Source: Vagococcus acidifermentans
Lineage (GTDB): Bacteria; Bacillota; Bacilli; Lactobacillales; Vagococcaceae
DNA: 43,680 nucleotides
Direction: 5' to 3'
Assembly: GCF_003987655.1 (NCBI RefSeq)
Contig: NZ_NGKC01000019.1
Location: forward strand, 1-43,680
Shown here: positions 15,781 through 30,076 of the stretch, one piece after another
Position numbering within the stretch: position 1 is the stretch's first letter
Layout: each line of letters begins with the position of its first letter
The notes under the pieces: model-generated
Told to the model about the DNA's origin: nothing
The model's input: the letters and a program-made list of their open reading frames with translations, nothing else
Database searches by the model: none
Position numbers and translations under genes: made by a program

Positions 15781-17118
15781 ATGCCCAATATTGATTTCAT
15801 TTGGAAAGAGTTGGAAAATAGCTATCGTGCTATACTTACGGGGCCGAGCTTTAATGCCTGGATCGAACAGGCCAAGCCGCTCAGTTTGGAAAATAATATT
15901 CTGACGATCGAAGTTCCTTCCACACTTCATAAAGACTATTGGGAAAAAAATTTAGCAGGAAAAATCGTTGAAACCGGCTTTAAATTGACAGGAGAAGAAA
16001 TTACCCCTGTTTTTATTATTCATAGTGACGACAATACTACTGAAAAAAAAGTTGAAAAAAATCATGTCACGCATATTTTACCGAAAAACAGCAAAAAAGC
16101 GCTCCTGAATGCTAAATACACATTTGATACCTTTGTCATCGGAAAAGGTAATCAGATGGCACATGCAGCTGCTTTAGTCGTTGCTGAAGACCCGGGAGCA
16201 ACGTACAATCCACTGTTTTTCTACGGCGGTGTGGGATTAGGCAAAACACACTTGATGCACGCAATCGGTCATCAAATGTTGGCAAATCAACCGGATGCCA
16301 AAATAAAATATGTCACCAGCGAAACATTTGCAAATGATTTTATCAACTCAATTCAAAACAGGACATCTGAAGCATTCAGACAAGAATACCGCAATGTTGA
16401 TCTGCTGCTCGTGGATGATATTCAATTTTTTGCTGACAAAGAAGGGACGCAAGAAGAATTTTTTCATACATTCAACACACTGTACAATGACGGCCGACAA
16501 ATTGTGCTGACAAGCGACCGGCTGCCTAATGAAATTCCCAAACTTCAGGAACGGCTGATTTCCAGATTTGCATGGGGGTTATCTGTAGACATTACCCCGC
16601 CTGATTTGGAAACGAGAATTGCTATTTTGCGTAAAAAAGCAAATTCAGAAGGACTGGAGATACCTGACGACACACTCAGCTACATCGCGGGACAAATCGA
16701 CTCCAACATCAGAGAATTAGAAGGGGCCTTAGTCAGGGTACAAGCCTATGCTACCATGAACAGTCATGATATCACGACAAGTTTGGCGGCGGATGCGTTA
16801 AAAAGTTTGAAGCCGGCTTCTCAAAAAAATCAAATGACCATTTTGCTTATCCAAGAAGAAGTATGCAAATTCTATCATCTGAATTTAAAAGATCTGAAAG
16901 GTAAAAAACGAGTTAAATCAATCGTCGTTCCCAGACAAATTGCGATGTATCTTTCTCGTGAACTGACTGACAATTCTTTGCCTAAAATTGGTGCTGAATT
17001 TGGCGGGAAAGATCACACGACGGTTATCCATGCCCATGAAAAAATCCAACAATTAATTGAAACAGATCCGATTATCCAAAAAGAAGTCAGTGACATCAAA
17101 AATACCTTATTATCTTGA
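15781..17118 (+). CDS. dnaA: Chromosomal replication initiator DnaA
   Basis: 445 residues. Domain I spans about 1-80, then a linker, and AAA+ domain III has Walker [17 protein letters not shown] (about 149), Walker [11 protein letters not shown] (about 210) and the sensor region [19 protein letters not shown]. Domain IV carries the DnaA signature [15 protein letters not shown] (about 405). It binds the boxes on both sides of its own gene and opens the origin. The ATG follows AAGGAGGATAG. Confidence 0.98.
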   Translation: MPNIDFIWKELENSYRAILTGPSFNAWIEQAKPLSLENNILTIEVPSTLHKDYWEKNLAGKIVETGFKLTGEEITPVFIIHSDDNTTEKKVEKNHVTHILPKNSKKALLNAKYTFDTFVIGKGNQMAHAAALVVAEDPGATYNPLFFYGGVGLGKTHLMHAIGHQMLANQPDAKIKYVTSETFANDFINSIQNRTSEAFRQEYRNVDLLLVDDIQFFADKEGTQEEFFHTFNTLYNDGRQIVLTSDRLPNEIPKLQERLISRFAWGLSVDITPPDLETRIAILRKKANSEGLEIPDDTLSYIAGQIDSNIRELEGALVRVQAYATMNSHDITTSLAADALKSLKPASQKNQMTILLIQEEVCKFYHLNLKDLKGKKRVKSIVVPRQIAMYLSRELTDNSLPKIGAEFGGKDHTTVIHAHEKIQQLIETDPIIQKEVSDIKNTLLS

Positions 17119-17120
17119 CC

Positions 17121-17258
17121 TGTGGATAACCAAAAGAAAAAAACTCTGGATTATCCACAAGCTATCCACAACCTTATTTTCATAAATTAGTGTGCTTGAC
17201 AGAGGTTATCCACAGTATCAACACAGCCTACTACTATTACTATTATTTATTACTATAA
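17121..17258. other. oriC part 2: DnaA boxes and unwinding element
   Basis: TGTGGATAA (17121-17129, -), TTATCCACA (17151-17159, +), CTATCCACA (17162-17170) and TTATCCACA (17206-17214, +). Then, after a short GC-containing spacer, the T-A-C/T-A-T triplet run CTACTACTATTACTATTA (about 17228-17248), continuing as A+T-rich DNA. This matches the DnaA-trio element next to the last box in B. subtilis, so melting probably starts here. Confidence 0.88.
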
Positions 17259-17277
17259 TTAAAAAGGAGACGCACGC

Positions 17278-18408
17278 ATGAAAGTTACCTTAAACAGAGA
17301 TGTTCTCATTGATGAACTAAGTACAGTACAACGGGCTATTTCAGGAAAAACGACCATTCCTATTTTGACTGGTGTTAAAATCGTCTTAACGGAAGCAGGT
17401 TTAACTTTAACAGGAAGTAATGCCAATATTTCTATTGAAGTATTTTTATCAGCAGCTGACGAAAAGGCAGGGTTATTAATTGAACAAACAGGAGCCATCG
17501 TCTTACAAGCAAGATTTTTAAGTGATATCATCAGAAAGTTGCCAGAAAAGATTTTGACTTTAGAATTGCAGGAAAACAATCAAGTAACGATTACTTCTGG
17601 TAAAGCAGTCTTTAATGTTAATGGACTCAGTGCAGATAATTACCCGCATTTACCAGTCATTGAACAGCAAAATCAATTTAAAATACCTGCTAGGCTGCTA
17701 AATAAACTAATTAATGAAACCAGTTTTGCCGTGTCCTTACATGAAAGCCGACCGATACTGACAGGTGTTCATTTTGTATTAGAACAGAATAAATTACTCG
17801 CAGTTGCGACGGACAGCCACCGCTTAAGTCAAAGAATTATTGACGTCGAGCCGACGGACCAACAATTTGATATTGTCATTCCTGGAAAAAGCTTGACTGA
17901 GCTTTCCCGTTCTTTTAAAGATGAAGAACAGATGGTTGAAATTAGTATTATGGAAAATCAAGTACTGTTTAAAACAGAGAACATGCAGTTTTATTCCAGA
18001 TTACTGGAAGGCAACTATCCAGATACCAACCGTTTAATTCCTAATAATTTTAATACAGAAATTGAATTCAATGTGCCTAGTCTTCTGGCCGCCATCGACA
18101 GAGCCTCTTTACTGTCTCATGAAGGTCGCAGCAACATTATTAAATTAGCCATTGACTCCGAGCAAGTTGTTATTTACGGCAATTCTCCGGAAGTCGGTAA
18201 TGTGGAAGAAGTTTTATCCTATAATTCTGTTAAAGGAGATCCTTTGGAAATCGCCTTTAATCCAGATTACATGAAAGATGCGTTGAAAGCTTTCGGCAAT
18301 ATTGATATTGTCATCAAATTTATTTCTCCGATCAGAGCCTTTACACTTCAACCAACTGATGACGCCTATCAATTTATTCAACTGATTACGCCTGTAAGAA
18401 CAAGTTAA
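17278..18408 (+). CDS. dnaN: DNA polymerase III beta subunit (sliding clamp)
   Basis: 376 residues, the normal length. The start MKVTLNRDVLIDELSTVQRA and the motifs GKTTIPILTGVKI, SFAVSLHESRPILTGVHF and LIPNNFNTEIEF mark the three repeated clamp domains. The C-terminal FIQLITPVRTS is the usual end. The dimer encircles DNA and tethers polymerase. It has an AAAAGGAGACG site and follows the origin. Confidence 0.97.
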   Translation: MKVTLNRDVLIDELSTVQRAISGKTTIPILTGVKIVLTEAGLTLTGSNANISIEVFLSAADEKAGLLIEQTGAIVLQARFLSDIIRKLPEKILTLELQENNQVTITSGKAVFNVNGLSADNYPHLPVIEQQNQFKIPARLLNKLINETSFAVSLHESRPILTGVHFVLEQNKLLAVATDSHRLSQRIIDVEPTDQQFDIVIPGKSLTELSRSFKDEEQMVEISIMENQVLFKTENMQFYSRLLEGNYPDTNRLIPNNFNTEIEFNVPSLLAAIDRASLLSHEGRSNIIKLAIDSEQVVIYGNSPEVGNVEEVLSYNSVKGDPLEIAFNPDYMKDALKAFGNIDIVIKFISPIRAFTLQPTDDAYQFIQLITPVRTS

Positions 18409-18413
18409 TTTTC

Positions 18414-18451
18414 AGAAATCCATTATCATCGCGATAATGGATTTCTTTTTG
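18414..18451 (+). terminator. dnaN terminator
   Basis: AGAAATCCATTATC, loop ATCGC, GATAATGGATTTCT and a run of T. It separates dnaA-dnaN from the yaaA-recF-gyr unit. Confidence 0.88.
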
Positions 18452-18553
18452 CTAAAATCGTAATATAATCGTTTTTAAGCGATGAAACTATAAAAATGAT
18501 AAAACTATCTATTTATCTTAAAATGCCTCAGAAGACAAATTAATAAAGAAAAT

Positions 18554-18582
18554 TTGTTTTTCCCGCTAAAAAAAGGTATAAT
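18554..18582 (+). promoter_or_regulatory. Promoter of yaaA-recF-gyrBA
   Basis: TTGTTT and TATAAT with a 17-base spacer, 38 bases before the yaaA TTG. The 145 bases between the dnaN terminator and this promoter show nothing else. Confidence 0.7.
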
Positions 18583-18619
18583 TATGTATACCAAGTGATA
18601 AAGAAGCGGGTGAAAATCA

Positions 18620-18864
18620 TTGAAACAAAAATTCTTTTTAAAAAGTGACTATATAACATTGGGACAGTTCCTAAAGGAAGTAAACGTTATTTCCAGTGGG
18701 GGAATGGCTAAGTGGTATTTACAGGAAAATACCGTGCTGGTTGACGGAGAAATAGAACAGCGACGCGGCCGGAAACTCTACACTGGAATGATGATTGACA
18801 TACCTGAATTAGGTACTTTTTTTATGGAAAAAATGCCCGAACCGTCAGAAGAGGATTTTCATAA

Positions 18865-18868
<4 letters not shown>
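18620..18868 (+). CDS. yaaA: S4-domain RNA-binding protein YaaA
   Basis: 82 residues from a TTG start. An S4 fold is indicated by YITLGQFLKEVNVISSGGMA and VLVDGEIEQRRGRKLYTGM. Such proteins lie between dnaN and recF in most Firmicutes and a role in ribosome assembly has been suggested. The stop overlaps the recF start (ATGA). Confidence 0.92.
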
Positions 18869-21934
<3,066 letters not shown>

Positions 21935-21957
21935 TTAGATGTGAAGGAGACACTTTC

Positions 21958-24414
21958 ATGACTGAAGAATATAGTAATAGAATTAAAGACGTAAACTTAA
22001 CAAGTGAAATGGAAGAATCGTTTATCGATTATGCCATGAGCGTCATTGTTTCTCGTGCATTGCCGGATGTAAGAGACGGCTTGAAACCTGTTCATCGGCG
22101 GATCTTGTATGGGATGAATGAAATGGGTGTCACACCAGATAAACCGCACAAAAAATCAGCCCGTATAGTCGGTGATGTCATGGGGAAATACCACCCGCAT
22201 GGTGACAGTGCGATTTACGAATCAATGGTAAGGATGGCACAACCCTTCAGTTACCGCAACATGTTGGTTGATGGACATGGGAACTTTGGTTCTGTGGACG
22301 GTGACGGAGCGGCGGCAATGCGTTATACAGAAGCAAGAATGAGTAAAATAGCTGTTGAAATGCTCCGCGACATTAATAAGAATACGGTCAATTTTCAAAA
22401 TAACTATGATGAAACAGAGAAAGAGCCGGAAGTTTTGCCGTCAAGATTTCCCAATCTGTTGGTAAACGGCACAACAGGGATTGCAGTGGGGATGGCAACT
22501 AATATTCCGCCCCACAACTTAGGCGAAGTAATTGATGCCGTTCAATTGTTGATGACGAATAAAGATGTCACAACAACAGAATTAATGGAAGTTTTACCTG
22601 GTCCCGATTTTCCGACCGGCGGCCTGGTGATGGGAAAATCTGGGATTCGCAAAGCATATGAGACCGGCAAAGGCTCTATTATCGTTCGGGCAAAAGCGGA
22701 TATAACAGAAATGCCTAATGGGAAAGAACGGATTATCGTTACTGAAATTCCATATATGGTGAATAAGGCTAAATTGATTGAACGGATTGCCAATCTTCAC
22801 AGAGAGAAAAGAGTTGAAGGTATAACAGATTTGCGCGATGAATCATCGCGGGAAGGTATGCGGATTGTTATTGATGTACGGCGGGATGTCAGTGCATCAG
22901 TTGTACTAAATAATTTATACAAATTGACTTCACTTCAAACTTCTTTTGGGTTTAATATGCTGGCGATTGTCAATGGCGTACCTAAAATTTTGGGATTGAA
23001 GAGTATTCTTGAGTATTATCTTGCCCATCAAGAAGAAGTGATTACTCGAAGAACACAATTCGATAAAGATAAAGCGGAAGCACGTGCCCATATTTTAGAA
23101 GGCTTGCGTATCGCTTTAGACCATATTGATGAAATTATTAAAATCATTCGTTCTTCTCAATCCGATGACATTGCAAAAACTACTTTAATGACAGAGTTTG
23201 CATTGTCTGACCGCCAAGCCCAAGCTATATTGGACATGAGATTACGTCGTTTGACAGGTTTGGAAAGAGAAAAAATTGAAAAAGAATATCAAGAATTGCT
23301 GGTATTGATTGCCGATTTAGCGGATATTCTATCCAATCCTCAGCGGGTGCTGGACATCATCTCAACCGAATTGGACGAAATAAAACTCAAATTCAGCGAT
23401 GAACGTCGAACCGAACTTTTAGTGGGAGAAGTATTAAGTTTGGAAGATGAAGACTTGATCGAAGAAGAAGACATAGTGATTACTTTGACTCATAACGGGT
23501 ATATCAAACGTCTGCCAAGTACTGAATTCCGTGCACAAAGGCGGGGCGGACGCGGCGTTCAAGGAATGAGCATTCATGATGATGATTTCATAGAAAATAT
23601 TATTTCCTGCTCGACCCATGATACGCTCCTGATTTTCACGAACACTGGGAAAGTTTATCGAGCCAAGGGCTATGAAATTCCTGAATACGGACGTACAGCT
23701 AAGGGAATTCCAATTATCAATCTGCTGGGCATTGATTCGTCTGAAAGAGTACAAGCAATCATTGGCGTTGAGGGAAAAGCAGAAGCCGGCAAGTATCTCT
23801 TTTTTACAACAAAAATGGGAACTGTCAAACGAACCTCAGTGATGGCATTTTCCAATATTAGAAGTAATGGTCTAAAAGCTATTACACTGAAAGATGACGA
23901 TGAACTGATTAATGTCATACCAACTGACGGGCAGCAACATATTATTATCGGTACCCATCAGGGATACTCGATTACTTTTTCTGAAACAGCTGTGAGAGAT
24001 ATGGGAAGAAACGCGACAGGAGTCAGAGGCATTCGTTTAAGGGAAAATGATTATGTCATTGGCATGGATGTCATCACGCAAGAAAAAGAAGTTCTTGTTA
24101 TCACAGAAAAAGGTTATGGCAAGCGCACGTTGGGATCTGAATATCCAGTGAAAGGCCGTGGCGGCAAAGGTGTAAAAACAGCAAACATTACCAGCAAAAA
24201 CGGCGGACTCGCAGGACTGACAACAGTCAGTGGTGAAGAAGATATTTTAGTCATCACAGACAAAGGAGTTATCATCCGCTTTAATGTAGAGTCTGTTTCG
24301 CAAACTGGCCGTGCAACTCAGGGAGTGCGACTGATTAAACTTGAAAAAGATGCGACAGTTGCTACAATGGCAAAATTAGACGCAGATGAAGAGGAAATTG
24401 AAGAAGAAGAGTAA
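21958..24414 (+). CDS. gyrA: DNA gyrase subunit A
   Basis: 818 residues. Catalytic Tyr in [12 protein letters not shown] (about 123). The quinolone region reads [19 protein letters not shown], with the usual Ser and Glu, so no resistance change is seen. The GyrA box [10 protein letters not shown] is present before the beta-pinwheel repeats. The C-terminus is strongly acidic ([11 protein letters not shown]). It follows gyrB by 23 bases with GAAGGAGAC. Confidence 0.98.
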   Translation: MTEEYSNRIKDVNLTSEMEESFIDYAMSVIVSRALPDVRDGLKPVHRRILYGMNEMGVTPDKPHKKSARIVGDVMGKYHPHGDSAIYESMVRMAQPFSYRNMLVDGHGNFGSVDGDGAAAMRYTEARMSKIAVEMLRDINKNTVNFQNNYDETEKEPEVLPSRFPNLLVNGTTGIAVGMATNIPPHNLGEVIDAVQLLMTNKDVTTTELMEVLPGPDFPTGGLVMGKSGIRKAYETGKGSIIVRAKADITEMPNGKERIIVTEIPYMVNKAKLIERIANLHREKRVEGITDLRDESSREGMRIVIDVRRDVSASVVLNNLYKLTSLQTSFGFNMLAIVNGVPKILGLKSILEYYLAHQEEVITRRTQFDKDKAEARAHILEGLRIALDHIDEIIKIIRSSQSDDIAKTTLMTEFALSDRQAQAILDMRLRRLTGLEREKIEKEYQELLVLIADLADILSNPQRVLDIISTELDEIKLKFSDERRTELLVGEVLSLEDEDLIEEEDIVITLTHNGYIKRLPSTEFRAQRRGGRGVQGMSIHDDDFIENIISCSTHDTLLIFTNTGKVYRAKGYEIPEYGRTAKGIPIINLLGIDSSERVQAIIGVEGKAEAGKYLFFTTKMGTVKRTSVMAFSNIRSNGLKAITLKDDDELINVIPTDGQQHIIIGTHQGYSITFSETAVRDMGRNATGVRGIRLRENDYVIGMDVITQEKEVLVITEKGYGKRTLGSEYPVKGRGGKGVKTANITSKNGGLAGLTTVSGEEDILVITDKGVIIRFNVESVSQTGRATQGVRLIKLEKDATVATMAKLDADEEEIEEEE

Positions 24415-24428
24415 TCTTCTTCTTTTTC
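24403..24428 (+). terminator. gyrA terminator overlapping the stop codon
   Basis: GAAGAAGA, loop GTAA, TCTTCTTC, then TTTTTC. The 5' arm is the coding sequence for the acidic tail and the stop codon lies in the loop. Confidence 0.8.
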
Positions 24429-24440
24429 TTGCCGCCGGAC

Positions 24441-24469
24441 TTGATTTTATGTCAGGAAAAATGTATAAT
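24441..24469 (+). promoter_or_regulatory. rpsF promoter
   Basis: TTGATT and TATAAT separated by 17 bases (ATG just before the -10). It drives rpsF-ssb-rpsR. Confidence 0.8.
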
Positions 24470-24475
24470 TAACAG

Positions 24476-24558
24476 CTGTTAGTAGACTGAAACAGTCTTA
24501 CTTTCCTTGCTCTCAATTTCAATTGAGAGCCTTATAGTCCAGGAGGAGGTGAATATCA
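24476..24558 (+). promoter_or_regulatory. rpsF leader with two hairpins
   Basis: The leader holds GACTG-AAA-CAGTC (24485-24497) and GCTCTCAATT-TC-AATTGAGAGC (24509-24530) before AGGAGGAGGTG. Leaders of rpsF operons in Firmicutes often carry the S6:S18-binding autoregulatory RNA. I see hairpins in the right place but cannot confirm the consensus. Confidence 0.45.
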
Positions 24559-24858
24559 ATGAGTCAGGCAGTTAATTACGAAATTCTGTATATTATCCGT
24601 CCTAACATTGATGAAGAAGCAAAAACAGCTCTAGTAGATCGTTTTGATGCAATTTTGAAAGACAATGGCGCTGAAGTTTTGGAATCTAAACTTTGGGAAA
24701 AACGTCGTTTAGCTTACGAAATTCAAGATTTCAAAGAAGGCATCTATCACATTGTTAAAGTTTCTTCAGAAAATGCTCAAGCGATTGACGAGTTTGATCG
24801 TTTAGCTAAGATCAACGATGACATCTTGCGTCATATGATCATCAAAGAAGAAAAATAA
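24559..24858 (+). CDS. rpsF: 30S ribosomal protein S6
   Basis: 99 residues: [20 protein letters not shown] at the start, [20 protein letters not shown] in the middle and [10 protein letters not shown] at the end, all S6-typical. It binds S18 and the 16S central domain. First gene of rpsF-ssb-rpsR. Confidence 0.97.
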   Translation: MSQAVNYEILYIIRPNIDEEAKTALVDRFDAILKDNGAEVLESKLWEKRRLAYEIQDFKEGIYHIVKVSSENAQAIDEFDRLAKINDDILRHMIIKEEK

Positions 24859-24874
24859 TGTTTCACGTGAAACA
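24859..24874. promoter_or_regulatory. parS site 1
   Basis: TGTTTCACGTGAAACA, a perfect match to the ParB/Spo0J-binding consensus, in the rpsF-ssb gap. ParB loads here, spreads and recruits SMC for origin segregation. Confidence 0.93.
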
Positions 24875-24897
24875 TTAATACGAAGGGAGATGAACAA

Positions 24898-25416
24898 ATG
24901 ATTAATAATGTTGTTTTGGTAGGAAGACTAACTCGCGATCCGGATTTGCGTTATACGCCAAGTGGTGCAGCAGTTGCAACATTTAACCTAGCTGTTAATC
25001 GGAATTTCACAAACCAAAGCGGTGAAAGAGAAGCTGATTTTATTAATTGTGTCATCTGGAGAAAATCAGCTGAAACACTGGCTAATTATGCGCGCAAAGG
25101 AACTCTGCTTGGAGTGACCGGACGTATTCAGACTCGTAACTATGAAAATCAACAAGGTCAAAGAGTTTACGTTACTGAAGTAGTTTGCGATAATTTCCAA
25201 TTGTTAGAATCAAAGAGTGCCTCTGAACAACGTCAACAGCAGTTTTCTGGTGGTAACTTTGGACAATCAAACCAGAGTAACTTTAATCAAAATGACCAAT
25301 CGTTTGGGCAAACTTCGTCAAACACAAAAAATGAGATGCCGAATTTTGATAGAGATGTCAATCCGTTTGGCAGTGCATCCAATATTGATATTTCGGACGA
25401 CGATTTACCATTCTAA
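24898..25416 (+). CDS. ssb: Single-stranded DNA-binding protein
   Basis: 172 residues. OB fold with [40 protein letters not shown] and a Gln/Asn-rich disordered linker (about 108-150). The acidic tip DISDDDLPF recruits partner proteins. It is co-transcribed with rpsF and rpsR. Confidence 0.97.
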   Translation: MINNVVLVGRLTRDPDLRYTPSGAAVATFNLAVNRNFTNQSGEREADFINCVIWRKSAETLANYARKGTLLGVTGRIQTRNYENQQGQRVYVTEVVCDNFQLLESKSASEQRQQQFSGGNFGQSNQSNFNQNDQSFGQTSSNTKNEMPNFDRDVNPFGSASNIDISDDDLPF

Positions 25417-25436
25417 AACGAACAGGAGGAGCTACA

Positions 25437-25673
25437 TTGGCACAACCAAGAAGAGGTGGCAGAAAGCGCCGTAAGGTCTGTTATTTTTCTGCAAATCACA
25501 TAGATTATATCGATTATAAAGATGTTGAATTATTGCAAAGATTTGTTTCTGAAAGAGGTAAAATCTTACCAAGACGTGTTACAGGAACATGTGCAAAACA
25601 TCAGCGGAAATTAACAACAGCAATTAAAAGAGCCCGTATCATGGGTTTGCTACCATTTGTTAGTGAAGATTAA
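25437..25673 (+). CDS. rpsR: 30S ribosomal protein S18
   Basis: 78 residues from a TTG after [31 protein letters not shown] and [20 protein letters not shown] are S18 signatures. It pairs with S6 on the platform of the small subunit. Last gene of the operon. Confidence 0.97.
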   Translation: MAQPRRGGRKRRKVCYFSANHIDYIDYKDVELLQRFVSERGKILPRRVTGTCAKHQRKLTTAIKRARIMGLLPFVSED

Positions 25674-25680
25674 TAGATAA

Positions 25681-25712
25681 AAAGTATTTACGGTATCGTA
25701 AATACTTTTTTT
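25681..25712 (+). terminator. rpsR terminator
   Basis: AAAGTATTTACG, loop GTAT, CGTAAATACTTT and five or more T, running directly into the second parS. Confidence 0.9.
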
Positions 25713-25727
25713 GTTTCACGTGAAACA
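25712..25727. promoter_or_regulatory. parS site 2
   Basis: A second perfect TGTTTCACGTGAAACA, 853 bases from the first, between the rpsR terminator and the rplI promoter region. Confidence 0.93.
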
Positions 25728-25811
25728 TTTTTCTGAGTTTATGTTACATAAATTGTGTGGTAGAATTAGTTGGAATGACTAACTTATTTGGATAAGAAAG
25801 GTTGACAAAAT

Positions 25812-26261
25812 ATGAAGGTTATTTTTTTGAAAGATGTAAAAGGAAAAGGGAAAAAAGGCGAAGTTAAAGAAGTGGCGCTGGGCTATGCACAAAACTTTTT
25901 GATTAAAAAAGGCTACGCTGTTGAAGCGACACCGCAAGCTTTAAGCGAATTGAAAGGCCAAAAACAGGCTCAGGCAAAAAAAGAGGCTGAGGAATTGGAA
26001 GAGGCGACTCAGCTGAAACAAAAGATTGAGGCAGATGATTTTGTTGTTACGCTTACGTCGAAAGCAGGAGAGGATGGTAGATTGTTTGGTTCGATTCCAT
26101 CCAAGCAAATTGCCGAAGCTTTGGAAAAGCAGCATGGTATTAAACTTGATAAACGAAAAATGGATTTGCCTCAACCGATTAAGTCATTGGGATTTACCAA
26201 TGTCCCAGTAAAACTATATAAAAATGTGACGGCAACATTGAGAGTACATGTCGTTGAGTAA
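25812..26261 (+). CDS. rplI: 50S ribosomal protein L9
   Basis: 149 residues. The N-terminal domain [20 protein letters not shown], the long connecting helix rich in Lys/Glu (about 42-75) and the C-terminal domain with [18 protein letters not shown] are all present. A candidate extended -10 (TGGTAGAAT near 25758) precedes it. In many relatives gdpP (DHH/GGDEF) sits before rplI; it is absent here. Confidence 0.97.
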   Translation: MKVIFLKDVKGKGKKGEVKEVALGYAQNFLIKKGYAVEATPQALSELKGQKQAQAKKEAEELEEATQLKQKIEADDFVVTLTSKAGEDGRLFGSIPSKQIAEALEKQHGIKLDKRKMDLPQPIKSLGFTNVPVKLYKNVTATLRVHVVE

Positions 26262-26285
26262 GAGATATGTTTAGGAGTCGTTAGA

Positions 26286-27653
26286 ATGGAAAGTATACAG
26301 CAAAATAGAATTCCTCCTCAAAATATTGAAGCTGAGCAAGCGGTATTAGGTTCAGTTTTTTTGGATACAGATGCGATTATTGAAGCGATGGAGTATATTG
26401 AAGCAAAAGATTTTTACCGACACTCCCATCAGCTGATTTTCCAGACAATGGTTGACCTTAACAATAAGAATGAAGCAGTTGATGCAATTACAGTTAAGGA
26501 TGCTCTGGAACAACAAAATTTGCTTGAAGATATTGGTGGTCTAGCTTATTTATCAGAGCTGACACTAATTGTTCCAACAGCGGCTAACATTGCTTACTAT
26601 GCTAAAATTGTTGAACAAAAATCATTATTGCGAAATCTTATTCAAACAGCCACTGATATTGTTACAAGTGGATTTGAACAAGATGAAGATGTGGAAGCTA
26701 TTTTAGATACAGCTGAGCAAAAAATACTGGAAGTTTCCGAAAAAAGAAATAGAAGCGGCTTTTTAGCCATTGCAGATGTTTTGAATACATCTATCGGGCA
26801 GATTGAAAAGTTATCCCAGCAAGGAGAAGCAATAACAGGTTTGCCGACTGGTTATCATGCTTTGGATAAAATGACTGCTGGTTTGCAACCAGAAGAATTA
26901 ATCATATTAGCAGCAAGACCGGCTGTAGGGAAGACAGCATTTGCGTTGAATATTGCGCAAAATATTGGTACAAAGACTGATAAAGCTGTGGCGATTTTTA
27001 GTTTGGAAATGAGTGCAGAATCATTGGTCAATCGTATGCTTTGTGCAGAAGGACTGATTGAAGCGTCTCATTTGAAAACAGGGCAATTAACAGATGAAGA
27101 ATGGGACAACATTATTGTTGCAATGGGCAGTTTGTCAAAGGCAAGCATTTTTATTGATGACACACCGGGGATTAAAATTTCAGAAATACGTGCAAAGTGT
27201 CGTAAACTTTCTCAAGAACAAGGCAACTTAGGCCTGATTTTAATTGATTATTTGCAGTTGATAGAAGGTAATGGCAAAGAAAACCGTCAACAAGAAGTTT
27301 CAGATATTTCAAGACAATTGAAAAAGTTATCCAAAGAGCTAAAAGTTCCCGTCATTGCTCTTTCCCAGCTGTCCCGTGGTGTTGAACAACGGCAAGATAA
27401 GCGCCCGGTATTAAGTGACATTCGTGAATCCGGATCCATTGAACAGGATGCTGATATCGTTGCATTCCTGTATCGGGATGATTATTATCAAAGGGAAGGT
27501 GATGACGACAACGGCGAAGCTGTACAGGAATCTAACAACATCATTGAAGTTATCATAGAGAAAAACCGAAGCGGTGCCAGAGGGACTGTTGAATTGCTGT
27601 TTATTAAAGAATACAATAAGTTTTCGTCACTATCTTCCCGTGATGATTATTAA
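26286..27653 (+). CDS. dnaB: Replicative DNA helicase (DnaB-type)
   Basis: 455 residues; called dnaC in B. subtilis. N-terminal domain with PPQNIEAEQAVLGSVFLD, then a RecA-like domain with Walker A ARPAVGKTAFALN (about 213), Walker B LGLILIDYLQLI (about 321) and ALSQLSRGVEQR. The hexamer unwinds DNA at the fork. It starts 24 bases after rplI and is probably co-transcribed. Confidence 0.97.
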   Translation: MESIQQNRIPPQNIEAEQAVLGSVFLDTDAIIEAMEYIEAKDFYRHSHQLIFQTMVDLNNKNEAVDAITVKDALEQQNLLEDIGGLAYLSELTLIVPTAANIAYYAKIVEQKSLLRNLIQTATDIVTSGFEQDEDVEAILDTAEQKILEVSEKRNRSGFLAIADVLNTSIGQIEKLSQQGEAITGLPTGYHALDKMTAGLQPEELIILAARPAVGKTAFALNIAQNIGTKTDKAVAIFSLEMSAESLVNRMLCAEGLIEASHLKTGQLTDEEWDNIIVAMGSLSKASIFIDDTPGIKISEIRAKCRKLSQEQGNLGLILIDYLQLIEGNGKENRQQEVSDISRQLKKLSKELKVPVIALSQLSRGVEQRQDKRPVLSDIRESGSIEQDADIVAFLYRDDYYQREGDDDNGEAVQESNNIIEVIIEKNRSGARGTVELLFIKEYNKFSSLSSRDDY

Positions 27654-27737
27654 TGTTCGTGTTTAGAATAATTGTATTTGAAATAAAACTATAAATGTTC
27701 GAAAATAATTGATTTATATCTGTTTTGTTGTTACAAT
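27652..27737 (+). promoter_or_regulatory. purA promoter with two PurBox-like motifs
   Basis: TTGATT (27709-27714) and TACAAT (27732-27737) are 17 bases apart. Just upstream, AATGTTCGAAAAT (27694-27706) matches 12 of 13 positions of the lactic-acid-bacteria PurBox read on the other strand. AATGTTCGTGTTT (27652-27664) is a weaker second copy. PurR control of purA is therefore likely. Confidence 0.65.
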
Positions 27738-27739
27738 AG

Positions 27740-29059
<1,320 letters not shown>

Positions 29060-29061
29060 TT

Positions 29062-29096
29062 AAAAAAGAAGAAGTCTCAGACTTCTTCTTTTTTAC
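29062..29096 (+). terminator. purA terminator
   Basis: AAAAAAGAAGAAGTC, loop TCA, GACTTCTTCTTTTTT. Confidence 0.9.
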
Positions 29097-29142
29097 TAGT
29101 GAATGATATAATGTATGTAAAACAAGATTGGAGGTAAGAAAC

Positions 29143-30015
29143 ATGAAAAGCAGCTTTGATGTGATGACCGATTCTTGCTGTGACTTGCCTTATACATTGT
29201 TAAAGAAAAATAATGTTCGCTATGTCAGCATGACTATCAATCTAAATGATCAAGAATATACAGATGATTTAGGGGAGAATTTTGATTATGAGTGGTTTAT
29301 GGCACAACTTATAGATGGCCAGATGCCAAGTACTTCTCAAATCAATATCGGCACTTATTTAACGGCTTTTGAACCGTATAAGAACAGCACGACACCATTG
29401 CTGTATATTTGTTTTTCATCCGCTTTGAGCGGTTCATACAACAATGCGCAGGCAGCTTTGAATTTATTAAAAGAAACGCATCCCGATATTCCCGTCACGA
29501 TAGTTGATTCCAAAGCCGCTTGTTTAGGCGAGGGATTTCTTGTCTATGAAATTATTAAATTGAGAAATCAAGGGAAAAGTTTAGCGGACGCGCTGGAATG
29601 GTTAGACACTCATCTAATGTTTTTACATTCATGGGTGACGGTGAATGATTTAGCCCATTTGGAGCGAGGGGGCAGAATTTCTAAAACGACAGCGGCTATT
29701 GGCGGGTTAATGAAAATTAAACCTATTATTATTGTTAACCGAAAAGGACAGCTGATTAATGTTGGTAAAGTACGGGGCAGAAAAAAAGCTCTTGAGAAGG
29801 TTGTTGATGAAACTCTGAAGGGAATCAACAAAGCTTATGGTATTTTTATAGCTCATGCAGGTGACTTGGCTGCGGCCGAGTATGTGGCAGGACTGCTGAA
29901 AGAAAAATCTCCAACGCAGGAAATCACTGTGATGAAAATGGGACCAACAATCGCCAGCCATACAGGACAAGGTGCCATTGCAATTTTTTCATTCGGAAAA
30001 GAGCGGCAATCATAA
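29143..30015 (+). CDS. DegV family fatty-acid-binding protein
   Basis: 290 residues from the ATG after TTGGAGGTAAG (an in-frame TTG 15 bases upstream overlaps the site). [12 protein letters not shown], the [14 protein letters not shown] loop and [18 protein letters not shown] are DegV signatures, and [15 protein letters not shown] is the usual end. DegV/FakB proteins bind a fatty acid and, in some cases, present it to the FakA kinase. Which acid, and whether this is a FakB, is not readable here. Monocistronic. Confidence 0.92.
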   Translation: MKSSFDVMTDSCCDLPYTLLKKNNVRYVSMTINLNDQEYTDDLGENFDYEWFMAQLIDGQMPSTSQINIGTYLTAFEPYKNSTTPLLYICFSSALSGSYNNAQAALNLLKETHPDIPVTIVDSKAACLGEGFLVYEIIKLRNQGKSLADALEWLDTHLMFLHSWVTVNDLAHLERGGRISKTTAAIGGLMKIKPIIIVNRKGQLINVGKVRGRKKALEKVVDETLKGINKAYGIFIAHAGDLAAAEYVAGLLKEKSPTQEITVMKMGPTIASHTGQGAIAIFSFGKERQS

Positions 30016-30029
30016 ATTTCATAAAAACT

Positions 30030-30070
30030 AAAAGCTTGCACTATCTGAATAACAGATAGTGCAAGCTTTT
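30030..30070. terminator. Bidirectional terminator between degV and the ABC-F gene
   Basis: AAAAGCTTGCACTATCTG, short loop, CAGATAGTGCAAGCTTTT. The 18-bp perfect stem has A and T tracts on both sides and serves the two convergent genes. Confidence 0.93.
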
Positions 30071-30076
30071 ATTCAT

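Noticed and set aside
22140-22260. Possible quinolone-resistance change in GyrA
   Set aside because: The region reads [12 protein letters not shown] with the usual Ser and Glu, as in sensitive Gram-positives.
29128-29142. Earlier TTG start for the DegV gene
   Set aside because: The TTG overlaps the GGAGG site that serves the ATG at 29143.
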